Part shown: one piece after another, positions 7,591 to 16,859 of the stretch
Numbering within the stretch: the stretch's first letter is position 1
Layout: each line of letters starts with the position of its first letter
Assembly: GCA_041485885.1 (NCBI GenBank)
Contig: JBGPKL010000006.1
Span: forward strand, 45,974-109,973
DNA: 64,000 nucleotides
Direction: 5' to 3'
Source: JACQFZ01 sp041485885
GTDB taxonomy: Bacteria; Pseudomonadota; Gammaproteobacteria; Acidiferrobacterales; Sulfurifustaceae
Made by a program: the position numbers and the translations under genes
The notes under the pieces: model-generated
The model's database searches: none
What the model was told of the DNA's origin: nothing
The model's input: only the letters and a program-made list of their open reading frames with translations

Positions 7591-9330
7591 GTGTGGGCAT
7601 TGCCGGGTCGGCTACAGCGGAAAGTGCAAGTCATCATCTCCGTCATCGTGGTGATCCCAATGCTTGTCGCCGGTTGGCTCGCGTCTGAATGGGTCGCCAC
7701 AAACTTCGAGAAAAGGTTCGAGGTGTGGATAGTGGATGCCGCTCGCGCCAACCAGAACTGGCTCCAAGCGTATCAAAACGATGCCGGCATGCTCGGTCGC
7801 GTGCTGGCCGACGATCCCGCTATCGTGCCGGGAATCGCTCTGTATCCGGATATCCAACTGCCCTCGCCGGTGCGTCGCATCGCTCAAGACATGGGTCTCA
7901 GTTTGATGCAGGTATACACTCCGGACGGCAAGCTCCTCTACTCCTCTATTCCGCTGACATTGCAGACGCGCTGGGAAAGCGGCCAGACGGAAGCGGTCCT
8001 CAAAGTCACGCGCAACAACCAGAATTTTTTGGCGGCCGTCGGCATTACTCCGGTTCCGCGTAAAGGCAAGCCGCAATACTATCTCGTGATCGGCAGTTTG
8101 CTCGGGCAGGACTTTGCGAATGAGCTCGCGCAACTCACCAGCTTGAAGACGCGGCTGTACTATCGCGAAGGTCACGATTACTACGACGTCTTCTCGAATC
8201 CGGCGCAGCCGGTCGCGCTGAAACATCTGACCAAAGACGCAGTGCGCCGCCTGGAAATCGACCGCAAACCGTTTTACAGCGCGTACGCGGAGAGCGGTGA
8301 ATATCGCGGTGTATACACGCCGATCGTCGATTCAACCGGCCGTGTCGAGGCGATTATGTTTAGTGGGCTCGAACGTCGGACCATTCAGGAAATATTGACG
8401 AATCGAGCGGCGCTTTTCTTTTGGATCGCGCTGCTCGGTATCATCATCGGCGGGCTCACCGGCCTTTTGCTCAGCCGCTTAGTGCTGAAACCGATCGAGT
8501 ATTTGCGCAACGGCGTGATGCAGCTCGCCGGCCGCAATTTCAACGCGAACGTGCCGATTCACTCGGATGACGAGCTGGGCGATCTGGCCAAGGCGTTCAA
8601 CGCCATGGCGGCGCGGTTGCGCGCGGCGCGCAACGAAGAGCAGCAGCGCTTCCAGCGCGATAAGTTGGCGGCGATGGGAGAGCTGTCGGCGGCGCTGGCG
8701 CATGAAATCCGCAATCCGATCGGCGTGATCAATACCTCCGCCGCTATGCTGGAAAAACCCGGGCTCGATCCGGCGAAGAAGGCCGAGCTCACGCGCATGC
8801 TGCGCGAGGAAAGCATGCGCGTCGCGCGCCTGGTGCAAGACTTCTTGCATCTGTCCCGTCATCGGCAGCCGAATTTCGACACGATCGACCCGGTGTTGCC
8901 GCTGGAGCGTGCCCTGAACACGAGCCTCGCCGGCAATGAGTCCATCGCCGTGCACAAGGATTTTCGTCACAACGGCGTGCGCATCCTCGCCGACGCGGGC
9001 CTGCTGCAGCAGGCGTGGAGCAATATCTTCGCCAACGCCGTACAGGCGATGGCCGATTTGCCGCATGCGGAGCTACGCGTGGCTTCGCAATCCAAAGGCG
9101 GGGAGGTAGTGCTGTCGGTCGAAGATAGTGGGCCCGGTGTTCCACCGGAAATTATGCCGCGCCTGTTCGAGCCATTCTTTACTACCAAAGAGCACGGGAC
9201 GGGTCTCGGCCTTACCATCGCTTATACCCTCACCGAGGCAAACGGTGGCCGGCTAGAGGCGCTGCCGCCCAAGCAATCCGGCGCGCGCTTCGTGATGCGC
9301 TTTCCGGTGTATGAGAGTGAGCCGCAGTAG
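7591..9330 (+). CDS. membrane sensor histidine kinase
   Basis: A 579-residue two-pass sensor kinase: TM1 about residues 12–30, a periplasmic sensor region of about 240 residues, TM2 about 272–295, HAMP, then HisKA with the phospho-acceptor in ALAHEIRNPIG (His about 371). The ATPase domain has SNIFANAVQAM (N box), VEDSGPGVPPE (G1) and GTGLGLTIAYTL (G2). The class resembles NtrB/ZraS-type kinases that pair with sigma-54 activators. I chose GTG 7591 because CGAGGG lies 8 bases upstream; a TTG at 7501 in frame has no such site and would include the inverted repeat at 7545–7565. The partner regulator follows after 214 bases that show nothing else. Its signal is unknown. Confidence 0.9.
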   Translation: MWALPGRLQRKVQVIISVIVVIPMLVAGWLASEWVATNFEKRFEVWIVDAARANQNWLQAYQNDAGMLGRVLADDPAIVPGIALYPDIQLPSPVRRIAQDMGLSLMQVYTPDGKLLYSSIPLTLQTRWESGQTEAVLKVTRNNQNFLAAVGITPVPRKGKPQYYLVIGSLLGQDFANELAQLTSLKTRLYYREGHDYYDVFSNPAQPVALKHLTKDAVRRLEIDRKPFYSAYAESGEYRGVYTPIVDSTGRVEAIMFSGLERRTIQEILTNRAALFFWIALLGIIIGGLTGLLLSRLVLKPIEYLRNGVMQLAGRNFNANVPIHSDDELGDLAKAFNAMAARLRAARNEEQQRFQRDKLAAMGELSAALAHEIRNPIGVINTSAAMLEKPGLDPAKKAELTRMLREESMRVARLVQDFLHLSRHRQPNFDTIDPVLPLERALNTSLAGNESIAVHKDFRHNGVRILADAGLLQQAWSNIFANAVQAMADLPHAELRVASQSKGGEVVLSVEDSGPGVPPEIMPRLFEPFFTTKEHGTGLGLTIAYTLTEANGGRLEALPPKQSGARFVMRFPVYESEPQ

Positions 9331-9544
9331 GCGAGTGCCCGCCTACGAAACGGCCTGGCGGGGCCAAATAAAATCGAACTCTTGCGCGATCGATGGCAGA
9401 AACGGCCTCGCAAACCGGTAATACCTATCGGGGTGCAGGACGCGGCTCGAGCGGCGCAAGGTGGGCGGAGTGCGGGTCGCGGGGTAATCGAAGGCGTCAT
9501 CGGTCGCCAAGGATGGCTGTTCAATCCTTAATCGAGGGCAAACT

Positions 9545-10936
9545 ATGAAACGTACGGTGCTCGTTGTCGACGATGAGCAAAACATGCAGGCGGTCATGCG
9601 CATGGTGCTCGAGGAAGCGGGATATCACGTGCTCATGGCCGACGCCGCCGAAGCGGCGTTGCCGCATCTCGCCAATCCGAACCTCGACGTCATCTTGACC
9701 GATCTAAAAATGCCCGGCATGGGAGGCGAGGAATTCGTCCGGCGCTGTCGCCGCGATCTTCCGAAAGTGCCCGTCATCATCGTTACCGCGTACGGCACCA
9801 TACGTTCGGCGGTCAAGAGTATTCATGACGGCGCGTCCGACTACCTCACGAAGCCGTTCGAGCCGGAGCAACTGGAGATCGCCGTGCACAATGCGGTCAA
9901 GCTGCGCGACATACTACGCGAGAACGAACGGCTCAAGGCGGCGGTACGCGAGTCGCGCTACGGACGGCGGATGATCGGGGAGAGCCAGGCGTCGCAACGG
10001 GTGGTCGATGAAATCAAGCGGGTGGCGCCGTACAAGACCGGCGTGCTCATCACCGGCGAATCAGGTACCGGCAAGGAGTTGGTCGCGCGCACGATCCACG
10101 AGTTGTCGCCGCGCCAGAACGCGGCGTGGGTCGCCATCAATTGCTCCGCGATTCCGCATGATCTGCTGGAGAGCGAGCTCTTCGGCTACGTGAAAGGCGC
10201 CTTCACCGGCGCGAGCCAAAACCGTTCTGGCCGCCTTGAACAGGCGCAGGGCGGCACGTTATTTCTCGATGAGGTCGGCGAGCTCGATCCGGCGTTGCAG
10301 GCGAAGCTGTTGCGCGTGATTCAGGAGCGCGAATACTCCCCGGTCGGGAGCGACGAAGTGCGTGCGGTCGACGTGCGTTTTCTCGCCGCGAGCAACCGCG
10401 ATCTCAAAGCGCAGGTTGTGCAAGGCAAGTTCCGTGAAGATCTTTTTTATCGGCTCGACGTCTACAGCATCGTCGTACCGCCGCTGCGCGAGCGCCGCGA
10501 GGACATTCCGCTGCTCGCGCAAAGTTTTTTGACCGAGCTGTCCGCGGAGATGAATAAACGCGTGCTCGGCATTACCCCGGCCGCGCTCGATGCGCTCGGC
10601 CGGTACGCCTGGCCCGGCAACATTCGCGAATTGCGAAACTCCCTCGAGCGGGCGGTACTTTCCTGCAAAGGCGATGTTGTCGACGTTGCAGATCTGCGGC
10701 CGGGCACACTCGGACCCGTAGCGGCAGTGGCGCAAGAGCTTCCCCAAATGGAGAAGTCGAACGAGCTAGGGCTGGACGATTGGCTGGCGGATGTTGAACG
10801 CCAGGCGATTCTGCAGGCGCTTACGCAGACCAATGGTGTACAGGCGCATGCGGCGAAGATGCTCGGTCTTAGCGAGCGCAGCCTGTGGCATCGAGTGAAG
10901 AAGCTCGGCATTCAAATCAACCGGACCGCGAACTAA
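9545..10936 (+). CDS. sigma-54-dependent response regulator (NtrC family)
   Basis: A 463-residue three-domain activator. Receiver: acidic DDE near residue 11, phospho-Asp 53 in VILTDLKMPG, conserved Lys in YLTKPFEPEQ. AAA+ domain: Walker A GESGTGKE at 171–178, sigma-54 contact loop GAFTGA at 218–223, and a Walker B region in GGTLFLDEVGELD. A Fis-type helix-turn-helix (HAAKMLGLSERSLWHRVKKLGI) ends the protein. Phosphorylated proteins of this class bind enhancers and remodel sigma-54 RNA polymerase. The closest targets are the two consensus promoters at 6.9 and 7.4 kb. GAGGG precedes the ATG. Confidence 0.93.
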   Translation: MKRTVLVVDDEQNMQAVMRMVLEEAGYHVLMADAAEAALPHLANPNLDVILTDLKMPGMGGEEFVRRCRRDLPKVPVIIVTAYGTIRSAVKSIHDGASDYLTKPFEPEQLEIAVHNAVKLRDILRENERLKAAVRESRYGRRMIGESQASQRVVDEIKRVAPYKTGVLITGESGTGKELVARTIHELSPRQNAAWVAINCSAIPHDLLESELFGYVKGAFTGASQNRSGRLEQAQGGTLFLDEVGELDPALQAKLLRVIQEREYSPVGSDEVRAVDVRFLAASNRDLKAQVVQGKFREDLFYRLDVYSIVVPPLRERREDIPLLAQSFLTELSAEMNKRVLGITPAALDALGRYAWPGNIRELRNSLERAVLSCKGDVVDVADLRPGTLGPVAAVAQELPQMEKSNELGLDDWLADVERQAILQALTQTNGVQAHAAKMLGLSERSLWHRVKKLGIQINRTAN

Positions 10937-11089
10937 CCCAGTTTTCGGTCAACCGGTCGCATCCGCGCGGCGACGGCCAGTCTTTGACCTGCGTTGTCTC
11001 AAGGATTCGGGTAGAGGCAGATCCCCTTCCGCGGCGTGTTTGAACTGCGTTAAGCTCGGGCGAGCTGAACCACGCGCACCCACGACCAC

Positions 11090-11518
11090 ATGCACAAGAT
11101 CATGCTTCCCATTGACGGTTCGGAGAACGCGCTGCGCGCTGTTCACTACGCGATAAGCCTGGCGCGAGATCACACGTCCGCCTCGGTTTATTTGACCACG
11201 GTGCAGCCGGACCTAATGCTCTACGGCGAAATCGCGGTCTACGTCGATCGAAGTAAGCTTGAGAAAGTGCAACACGAGCAAAGCGAAGCGCTGCTGGCGC
11301 CGTCGGAGAATGCGCTGCGTACGGCGGGCGTTCCCTATCAAAAGGAAATTTTGGCCGGCGACGTGGCGACATCGATCGTGGAGCGCGCCGAGGCGTTGGG
11401 CTGCCACGTCATAGTGATGGGTACACGCGGAATGGGCGCGCTCGCGAACCTGGTGATGGGTTCGGTCACGACGAAAGTCGTACACATGACCAAGTTGCCG
11501 GTGACGTTGATCAAATAG
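11090..11518 (+). CDS. universal stress protein, UspA family
   Basis: A 142-residue single-domain Usp protein. The N-terminus HKIMLPIDGSENALRAVHYAI and the C-terminal nucleotide-binding signature GTRGMGALANLVMGSVTTKVV (Gly-x2-Gly-x9-Gly-Ser) are both intact, so it probably belongs to the ATP-binding class. It acts in the cytoplasm in stress physiology; its partner is not predictable. The gene stands alone between the response regulator and the convergent rpiA. The 153 bases upstream hold a small AGCTCG/CGAGCT hairpin near 11055 but no convincing promoter. Confidence 0.92.
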   Translation: MHKIMLPIDGSENALRAVHYAISLARDHTSASVYLTTVQPDLMLYGEIAVYVDRSKLEKVQHEQSEALLAPSENALRTAGVPYQKEILAGDVATSIVERAEALGCHVIVMGTRGMGALANLVMGSVTTKVVHMTKLPVTLIK

Positions 11519-11559
11519 TCCCGGGTAAATCGACTCGCTGCTCACTATCCCGTCTACCG

Positions 11560-12216
11560 TCAGTCGATGATCTTCACGCCGCTGTCGCCGCCGAGAATCA
11601 GCACGTCCGCCGGACGACGCGCGAAAAGTCCGTTGGCGACCGCCCCCGCGAGGTGATCGAGCTCGCTCTCAAGCTCGATCGGGCTCAAGATATTCAAGTT
11701 ATGCACGTCCACGATCAGGTTTCCGTTGTCGGTGATGAAACCCTCCCGCAGCATCGGTTGGCCGCCGAGCTTGACGAGCCGGCGCGCTACGTAGGAACGC
11801 GCCATCGGAATCACCTCGACCGGTAGCGGAAAGCGACCGAGTCGGCCGACCAGCTTCGAATCGTCCGCGATGCAGACGAATTTTTCGCTCGCCGCCGCGA
11901 CGATCTTCTCGCGCGTGAGCGCGCCGCCACCGCCCTTGATCAGATGCCGGTGTAGTGTCGCCTCGTCCGCGCCGTCGACATAGAGCGGCAGCGTGCCGAC
12001 GGCGTTCAGATCGAGCACCGCTATGCCGGCTTGCTTGAGCCGCGCCTCCGTCGCCTTCGAGCTCGCAACCGCTCCTTCAATCCGACCCTTCGCCTTGGCG
12101 AGCAAATCGATGAAGTGATTCGCGGTAGAACCGGTGCCGACGCCGATCACCGTGCCGGGCTCGATGTACGCCAGCGCCGCCGCGGCCGCCGCTCTTTTCT
12201 TCTCGTCTGCGTTCAT
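11560..12216 (-). CDS. rpiA: ribose-5-phosphate isomerase A
   Basis: A 218-residue enzyme interconverting ribose-5-phosphate and ribulose-5-phosphate in the pentose phosphate pathway. Diagnostic segments are GTVIGVGTGSTANHFIDLL near the N-terminus, VDGADEATLHRHLIKGGGGALTREKIVAAAS (catalytic Asp, Glu and Lys) and FITDNGNLIVDVHN. The length is normal for RpiA. It is divergent from ilvA with 146 bases between starts, and converges on the Usp gene. Confidence 0.96.
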   Translation of the reverse strand: MNADEKKRAAAAAALAYIEPGTVIGVGTGSTANHFIDLLAKAKGRIEGAVASSKATEARLKQAGIAVLDLNAVGTLPLYVDGADEATLHRHLIKGGGGALTREKIVAAASEKFVCIADDSKLVGRLGRFPLPVEVIPMARSYVARRLVKLGGQPMLREGFITDNGNLIVDVHNLNILSPIELESELDHLAGAVANGLFARRPADVLILGGDSGVKIID

Positions 12217-12257
12217 GCGCTGTCTCTATGAAGGCCGCCGAGAATAGCGAGTCCGCG

Positions 12258-12283
12258 TGTATTTATAAAGTGTATTTATAAAG
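12258..12283. repeat. tandem 13-bp AT-rich repeat in rpiA–ilvA intergenic region
   Basis: TGTATTTATAAAG occurs twice head to tail in an otherwise GC-rich 146-base divergent gap. It could be a recent slippage duplication, or it could carry promoter elements for either gene. There is no terminator-like structure here. Confidence 0.6.
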
Positions 12284-12362
12284 GATGAACTGCTAGATTA
12301 AGCGCGTCCTGATCGCGGATATTACCAGTGCCGCGCTGATCGGGGATTGTCAGGAACCTCGC

Positions 12363-13871
12363 TTGTCACAGCAATACATCAAAAGAATTCTCACCGCTCG
12401 CGTCTATGAGTTGGCGAAGGAAACGGCGCTCGAGCACGCGCCGGTGTTGTCGCGCCGTCTGCAGAACCATGTCTGGATCAAACGAGAGGATGGACCGCCG
12501 GTGTTCTCGTTCAAGTGGAGAGGCGCGTATAACAAAATGGTGGGACTCGCGGCGGCGGAGCTGAAGCGCGGCGTGATCGCCTCATCCGCGGGCAATCACG
12601 CGCAAGGCGTGGCGTTATCGGCGAAAAAACTCGGCACCAAGGCCGTCGTCGTCATGCCTCGTACTACGCCGCAGATCAAAGTCGACGCGGTGCGCAGTCT
12701 CGGCGGTGAAGCGGTGTTGCATGGCGACAACTACGACGCCGCTTATGCGCACGCGCGTAAACTCGCCGCGTCCAAGCGACTGGCGTTCATTCCTCCGTAT
12801 GACGATCCAGCCGTGATCGCCGGCCAGGGCACGATCGGCTTGGAGATCCTGAAGCAGCACACGGCGAACCTGTACGCCGTCTTCGTGCCGGTCGGCGGCG
12901 GCGGATTGATCTCCGGCATCGCCGCGTATATCAAGCAGCTCCGTCCGGAAGTGAAAATCATCGGCGTCGAGCCGGAGGACGCCGACGCCATGGCGCGCTC
13001 GCTCAAAGCCGGCCGGCGTATCGTGCTCGATCACGTCGGCATGTTCGCCGACGGCGTCGCTGTGCGGCAGGTTGGTCAAGAAACGTTCAAGCTCTGCAAG
13101 AAATTCGTGGACGAGATCGTGGTCGTGTCGAACGACGAAATCTGCGCGGCGATCAAGGATGTTTTCGAAGATCGCCGCTCCGTGCTCGAGCCGGCCGGTG
13201 CGCTTGCGTACGCCGGCTTGAAGCGTTACGTCGAGCGCGAAAAGTTGAAGCACAAGCATCTCATCACGATCGCTTCCGGCGCGAACGTCAACTTCGATCG
13301 GCTGCGGCACGTCGCCGAGCGCGCCGAGATCGGCGAGCGGCGCGAGGCGATCCTCGCGGTCACCATCCCGGAGCGACCCGGCTCGTTTCGGCGTTTCTGC
13401 TCTATGGTCGGCGATCGCAACATTACCGAGTTCAACTACCGCTACGCGGATCCGAAGAACGCGCACATCTTCGTCGGCATCCAGGTGAGCGCGCGCGAAG
13501 TGAACGCGTTGATCAAATCGCTTCGCGCTAGAGGCTATCCGACCGTCGACATGACCGACAACGAAATGGCGAAGCTGCACATTCGCCATTTGGTCGGCGG
13601 CCGCGCGTTGAACGCGGTGCACGAGAGCCTATATCGTTTCGAGTTTCCCGAGCGGCCGGGCGCGCTGCTGAACTTTCTGAACAAGATGGGTGGTTCCTGG
13701 AACATCAGCTTGTTCCACTACCGTAACCACGGCGCCGACTTCGGTCGCGTGCTCGTCGGCATGCAAGTGCCGCCCGCGGACAAGAAGAAGTTCCAAACAT
13801 TTCTGCACAGCCTTGGCTACGAGTATTCCGAGGAGACCGGTAATCCCGCGTACAAACTGTTCCTGGGCTAA
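12363..13871 (+). CDS. ilvA: threonine ammonia-lyase, biosynthetic
   Basis: Catalyses threonine to 2-oxobutanoate and ammonia with PLP, the first step of isoleucine synthesis. The 502 residues comprise a fold-type II PLP domain with the Schiff-base lysine in VFSFKWRGAYNK, SSAGNHAQGVALSA and the glycine loop VPVGGGGLISG. Two C-terminal ACT-like regulatory repeats follow (RREAILAVTIPERPGSF…, YRFEFPERPGALLNFL…), the long feedback-regulated form. The residue after the catalytic Lys is Trp, where homologues usually have Leu. The start is TTG, supported by AGGA 7 bases upstream and the fit of the N-terminus to IlvA. Confidence 0.95.
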   Translation: MSQQYIKRILTARVYELAKETALEHAPVLSRRLQNHVWIKREDGPPVFSFKWRGAYNKMVGLAAAELKRGVIASSAGNHAQGVALSAKKLGTKAVVVMPRTTPQIKVDAVRSLGGEAVLHGDNYDAAYAHARKLAASKRLAFIPPYDDPAVIAGQGTIGLEILKQHTANLYAVFVPVGGGGLISGIAAYIKQLRPEVKIIGVEPEDADAMARSLKAGRRIVLDHVGMFADGVAVRQVGQETFKLCKKFVDEIVVVSNDEICAAIKDVFEDRRSVLEPAGALAYAGLKRYVEREKLKHKHLITIASGANVNFDRLRHVAERAEIGERREAILAVTIPERPGSFRRFCSMVGDRNITEFNYRYADPKNAHIFVGIQVSAREVNALIKSLRARGYPTVDMTDNEMAKLHIRHLVGGRALNAVHESLYRFEFPERPGALLNFLNKMGGSWNISLFHYRNHGADFGRVLVGMQVPPADKKKFQTFLHSLGYEYSEETGNPAYKLFLG

Positions 13872-13891
13872 CGCGTCATCGAGGAGGGAGA

Positions 13892-14869
13892 ATGAAAGTA
13901 ACAATCGGGACGTTCAATCTGAACAATCTTTTCTCGCGCTACAACTTCCAAGGGGAAGTCGCGGCCCTGCACGACGCGAGCGCGCCGCCGATCGCCGGAC
14001 AATTCAGCTACGTGTTCGGACCGAACGATATGATCAAGCTGCGCACCTACGGCGGCCGTCTAGTGAAGGCCAAGGACCCGGTCGACACCGGACTGATCGC
14101 GGAACGCATCAAGCGTATGAGTCTCGACGTGCTGGCGGTTCAGGAAGTCGAAGATATCGACATCCTGCGCGAATTCAATCGCACCCACCTCGCCGGCATG
14201 TATCCGCACGTGCTGCTGATCGAAGGCAACGACCCGCGTCTGATCGACGTCGGCGTGCTGTCGCGGCTGCCGATCGGCGGGTTCACGTCGTGGCAGCGCG
14301 CGACGCATCCGGCGGCCATTGACGAGCTCGTGTTCGGGCGCGATGTGATCGAGGTGGAGGTCTTGAACAAACAGCGCAGCGCCAAACTCTTCACACTGTT
14401 CAACACGCACCTGAAGAGCCATTTCGTCGACTTCCGCGAGGACCCGGTGGCGGGGCAAGCCGCCGCGAACGAACGGCGCCGCCGCCAGGCGGAAACCGTG
14501 AGCCGCATCATCAAATCGCGCATGCGGCCGGACAGCCGCTACATTCTCGCCGGCGACATGAACGACGCGCCGCAGTCGGAATTTCTACGCGGCTTCGTGC
14601 AGGATCCCGAGTTGAAGCTGGTCAACGCGCTCGCGGCGCCGATCGAGACGCGCCCGGCTAAAGCGGATACGCCGATGCCGGCATCGACCGCCTGGACGCA
14701 TCGCTTCAAGCCGGCGAACGAGCCGGCGCAGTACGAGCTATTCGATCACGTGTGGTTGAGCCCGGCTCTCGCGGCGCGGCAAGCCGGTGCGTGGATCGAT
14801 CGGCGCACGAAACACGGCGGCGACGGATCGGATCACGATCCAGCCTGGGTGGAGCTAGATCTAACCTAG
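13892..14869 (+). CDS. endonuclease/exonuclease/phosphatase-family protein
   Basis: A 325-residue EEP-fold protein. TFNLNNLFSRYNF near the start holds the first metal-site Asn, VLAVQEVED the metal Glu, TLFNTHLKSHF a catalytic His, LAGDMNDAP the Asp/Asn pair, and GSDHDPAWVEL the terminal Asp-His. All five conserved blocks are present, so it is probably an active metal-dependent phosphodiesterase. The substrate (DNA, phospholipid or nucleotide) cannot be told. There is no signal peptide. GAGGGAG precedes the ATG 20 bases after ilvA, so it is probably co-transcribed with ilvA. It converges on the cyclophilin gene with 9 bases between stops. Confidence 0.88.
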   Translation: MKVTIGTFNLNNLFSRYNFQGEVAALHDASAPPIAGQFSYVFGPNDMIKLRTYGGRLVKAKDPVDTGLIAERIKRMSLDVLAVQEVEDIDILREFNRTHLAGMYPHVLLIEGNDPRLIDVGVLSRLPIGGFTSWQRATHPAAIDELVFGRDVIEVEVLNKQRSAKLFTLFNTHLKSHFVDFREDPVAGQAAANERRRRQAETVSRIIKSRMRPDSRYILAGDMNDAPQSEFLRGFVQDPELKLVNALAAPIETRPAKADTPMPASTAWTHRFKPANEPAQYELFDHVWLSPALAARQAGAWIDRRTKHGGDGSDHDPAWVELDLT

Positions 14870-14878
14870 CGTCTCGCT

Positions 14879-15457
14879 TTACTTCGACGCGATCCGCTCG
14901 GCTTTTGTTATGACCACATCCGCGGCCGGCACGTTCTCGAATCCGCCGGTCGTTTTCGTCGGCACCGCCTCGATTTTTTTGACTACGTCCATGCCCTTGG
15001 TCACTTTGCCGAACACCGCATAACCCCAGCCGCGCGCGGTCTTGTCGCGGTGATCGAGAAACGCGTTGTCGACGGCGTTGATAAAAAACTGCGCGCTCGC
15101 CGAATGCGGCTCGCCAGTGCGCGCCATGGCGACCGTGCCGGCGAGGTTCTTCAATCCGTTCGCCGCCTCGTTCTGGATCGGCGCATCGGTCGGTTTTTGC
15201 TTGAGTCCCGGCTCGAAGCCGCCGCCTTGAACCATGAAGCCTGGGATGACGCGATGGAAGACGGTGCCGTTGTAAAAACCCTTGTCGACGTACTTGAGAA
15301 AGTTTTCCGTCGACACCGGCGCTTTTTGCGCGTCGAGCTCGATCTCGATCACGCCCACGCTGGTCGTCAGACGCACCGCCGGCTTTGTGCTCGATGGGTT
15401 ATCGGCGGCGAACGCCGGTAGGAAAATCAAGGTAGCCAGAGCGTAGAGCTTTTTCAT
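14879..15457 (-). CDS. periplasmic cyclophilin-type peptidyl-prolyl isomerase
   Basis: A 192-residue cyclophilin. A signal peptide (MKKLYALATLIFLPAFA) precedes a complete domain with FHRVIPGFMVQGGGF (active-site Arg, Phe, Met, Gln), AMARTGEPHSASAQFFINAVDN and a WGYAVFGKVTKGMDVV strand. It catalyses proline isomerisation during periplasmic protein folding and corresponds to PpiA by location. The gene is single, 43 bases downstream of the EVE gene in the same direction. Confidence 0.92.
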   Translation of the reverse strand: MKKLYALATLIFLPAFAADNPSSTKPAVRLTTSVGVIEIELDAQKAPVSTENFLKYVDKGFYNGTVFHRVIPGFMVQGGGFEPGLKQKPTDAPIQNEAANGLKNLAGTVAMARTGEPHSASAQFFINAVDNAFLDHRDKTARGWGYAVFGKVTKGMDVVKKIEAVPTKTTGGFENVPAADVVITKAERIASK

Positions 15458-15500
15458 ATCCGCGTTTCTCCATTGAGCGGTTAAGTGAAGTTACGGGCGA

Positions 15501-15965
15501 CTATTTCGTTTGTTCCATGCTCAGAATGACTTTCCATTCGCCGGCGCTGATCGGCAAGATCGACAAGCGATTGCCGCGCGCGAGCAGCCGCATATCTTTA
15601 AGCGCCGGATTCGCGCGCAATTGCGCGAGCGACACGAGCCGATTCAGTTCGCGTTCGAAGCGCACGTCAACCATGTACCAATACGGCTTGTCCGGCGTGC
15701 TTCGCGCGTCGTAGTAGTCGCTTTTCGAATCCCACGACGTGAAATCCGGATAAGCGGAGCGCACGATTTCGACGATCCCGGCGACGCCCGGCTCGGCGCA
15801 GCTCGAATGGTAGAAAAAGGCGCGATCGCCCACCGTCATCGCGCGCATAAAATTACGTGCCTGAAAGTTACGCACGCCGTTCCAGTGCTCGGTTTGGTTC
15901 GGGCGACTTCGAAGAATATCGATCGAGAACACGTCCGGTTCGGACTTCATCAGCCAATACGGCAT
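15501..15965 (-). CDS. EVE domain protein
   Basis: A 154-residue protein that is one EVE (PUA-like) domain: MPYWLMKSEPDVFSID at the N-terminus, then HWNGVRNFQARNFMRAMTVGDRAFFYHSS and GIVEIVRSAYPDFTSWD. EVE domains recognise modified bases in nucleic acids; these stand-alone proteins resemble thymocyte nuclear protein 1, and their bacterial role is unsettled. A further ATG nine codons upstream is in frame, but homologues begin at MPYWLMKSEP, which I use. Confidence 0.92.
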   Translation of the reverse strand: MPYWLMKSEPDVFSIDILRSRPNQTEHWNGVRNFQARNFMRAMTVGDRAFFYHSSCAEPGVAGIVEIVRSAYPDFTSWDSKSDYYDARSTPDKPYWYMVDVRFERELNRLVSLAQLRANPALKDMRLLARGNRLSILPISAGEWKVILSMEQTK

Positions 15966-16004
15966 TTCGCGCGGACTCGGCTCATGCGGCAACCCGCGAG
16001 GATA

Positions 16005-16832
16005 TCACGCGACCGCTTTGGCCAGGACCTCCATGGCGTTAGTCGCGTCCGTTTCATCGAGCGCGAAGCGGCGGATCGAACGGCTCTTGCCGCTGCGTTC
16101 ATCGACGTCGATCAGTACCGCGCAGAGCGTGGCTTTGCCCTCCGCGGGGTCGAAGCGCTCGGGAAGCTTATGCACCATGCGCCTGAGCGTTTGTTGTATC
16201 TCCAAGCCAATGACCGAGTCGTAGCATCCGGTCATCCCGACGTCGCTGATGTACGCCGTGCCGCCCGGCAGCACGCGCTCGTCCGCCGTTGGCACGTGTG
16301 TGTGCGTGCCCACGACGGCACTCGCGCGGCCGTTGAGATACCAACCGAACGCCCACTTCTCCAGCGTCTGCCCGGCATGAAAGTCGACGAGTACTACTTT
16401 AACGTCGTCCGACTTTTCGCGAAGTACCTTGTCGGCTACGACAAACGGGCAGTCTAGATTCGGTTGCATGAACACGGTTCCCATGAGGTTCAGAATGCCG
16501 ACGCGCGTACCGCCCGCTTCCACGACGTACCAACCGGAACCGGGCGTGCCGAGCGGGTAATTGTGCGGCCGGAGCATCCGCGGCTCCTGCGCGATGTACG
16601 CCAGCGCCTCGTTCTTGTCCCACACGTGGTTGCCGTTGGTGAGCACATCGATGCCGAGCGCGAACAGCTCGCGCGCGACCGCGGCGGTGATGCCGGCGCC
16701 GCTCGCATCGGCGTTCTCGCCGTTCGCGATGACGAGATCGATCGGCAAGCGATCGCGCAACCGTGGGAGATGGGACGCCAGCACGCGCCGGCCGGGAAGG
16801 CCCACCACGTCGCCGATAAAAAGGACGTACAT
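16005..16832 (-). CDS. YmdB-like metallophosphoesterase (TIGR00282 family)
   Basis: A 275-residue member of the YmdB family of dinuclear metal phosphodiesterases. VLFIGDVVGLPGRRVLASHLPRL holds the first metal Asp, IDLVIANGENADASGAGI the Asn/Glu, LTNGNHVWDKNEAL the Asn-His, and VVGTHTHVPTADERVLPGGTAYISDVGMTG the His pair. Firmicute YmdB hydrolyses 2',3'-cyclic mononucleotides. It sits between fau and the EVE gene, all leftward, 27 bases from fau; the order 6S RNA–fau–ymdB-like suggests read-through transcription. Confidence 0.9.
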   Translation of the reverse strand: MYVLFIGDVVGLPGRRVLASHLPRLRDRLPIDLVIANGENADASGAGITAAVARELFALGIDVLTNGNHVWDKNEALAYIAQEPRMLRPHNYPLGTPGSGWYVVEAGGTRVGILNLMGTVFMQPNLDCPFVVADKVLREKSDDVKVVLVDFHAGQTLEKWAFGWYLNGRASAVVGTHTHVPTADERVLPGGTAYISDVGMTGCYDSVIGLEIQQTLRRMVHKLPERFDPAEGKATLCAVLIDVDERSGKSRSIRRFALDETDATNAMEVLAKAVA

Positions 16833-16859
16833 TATGGATTGAGGTCGAAGGGAGATGTC

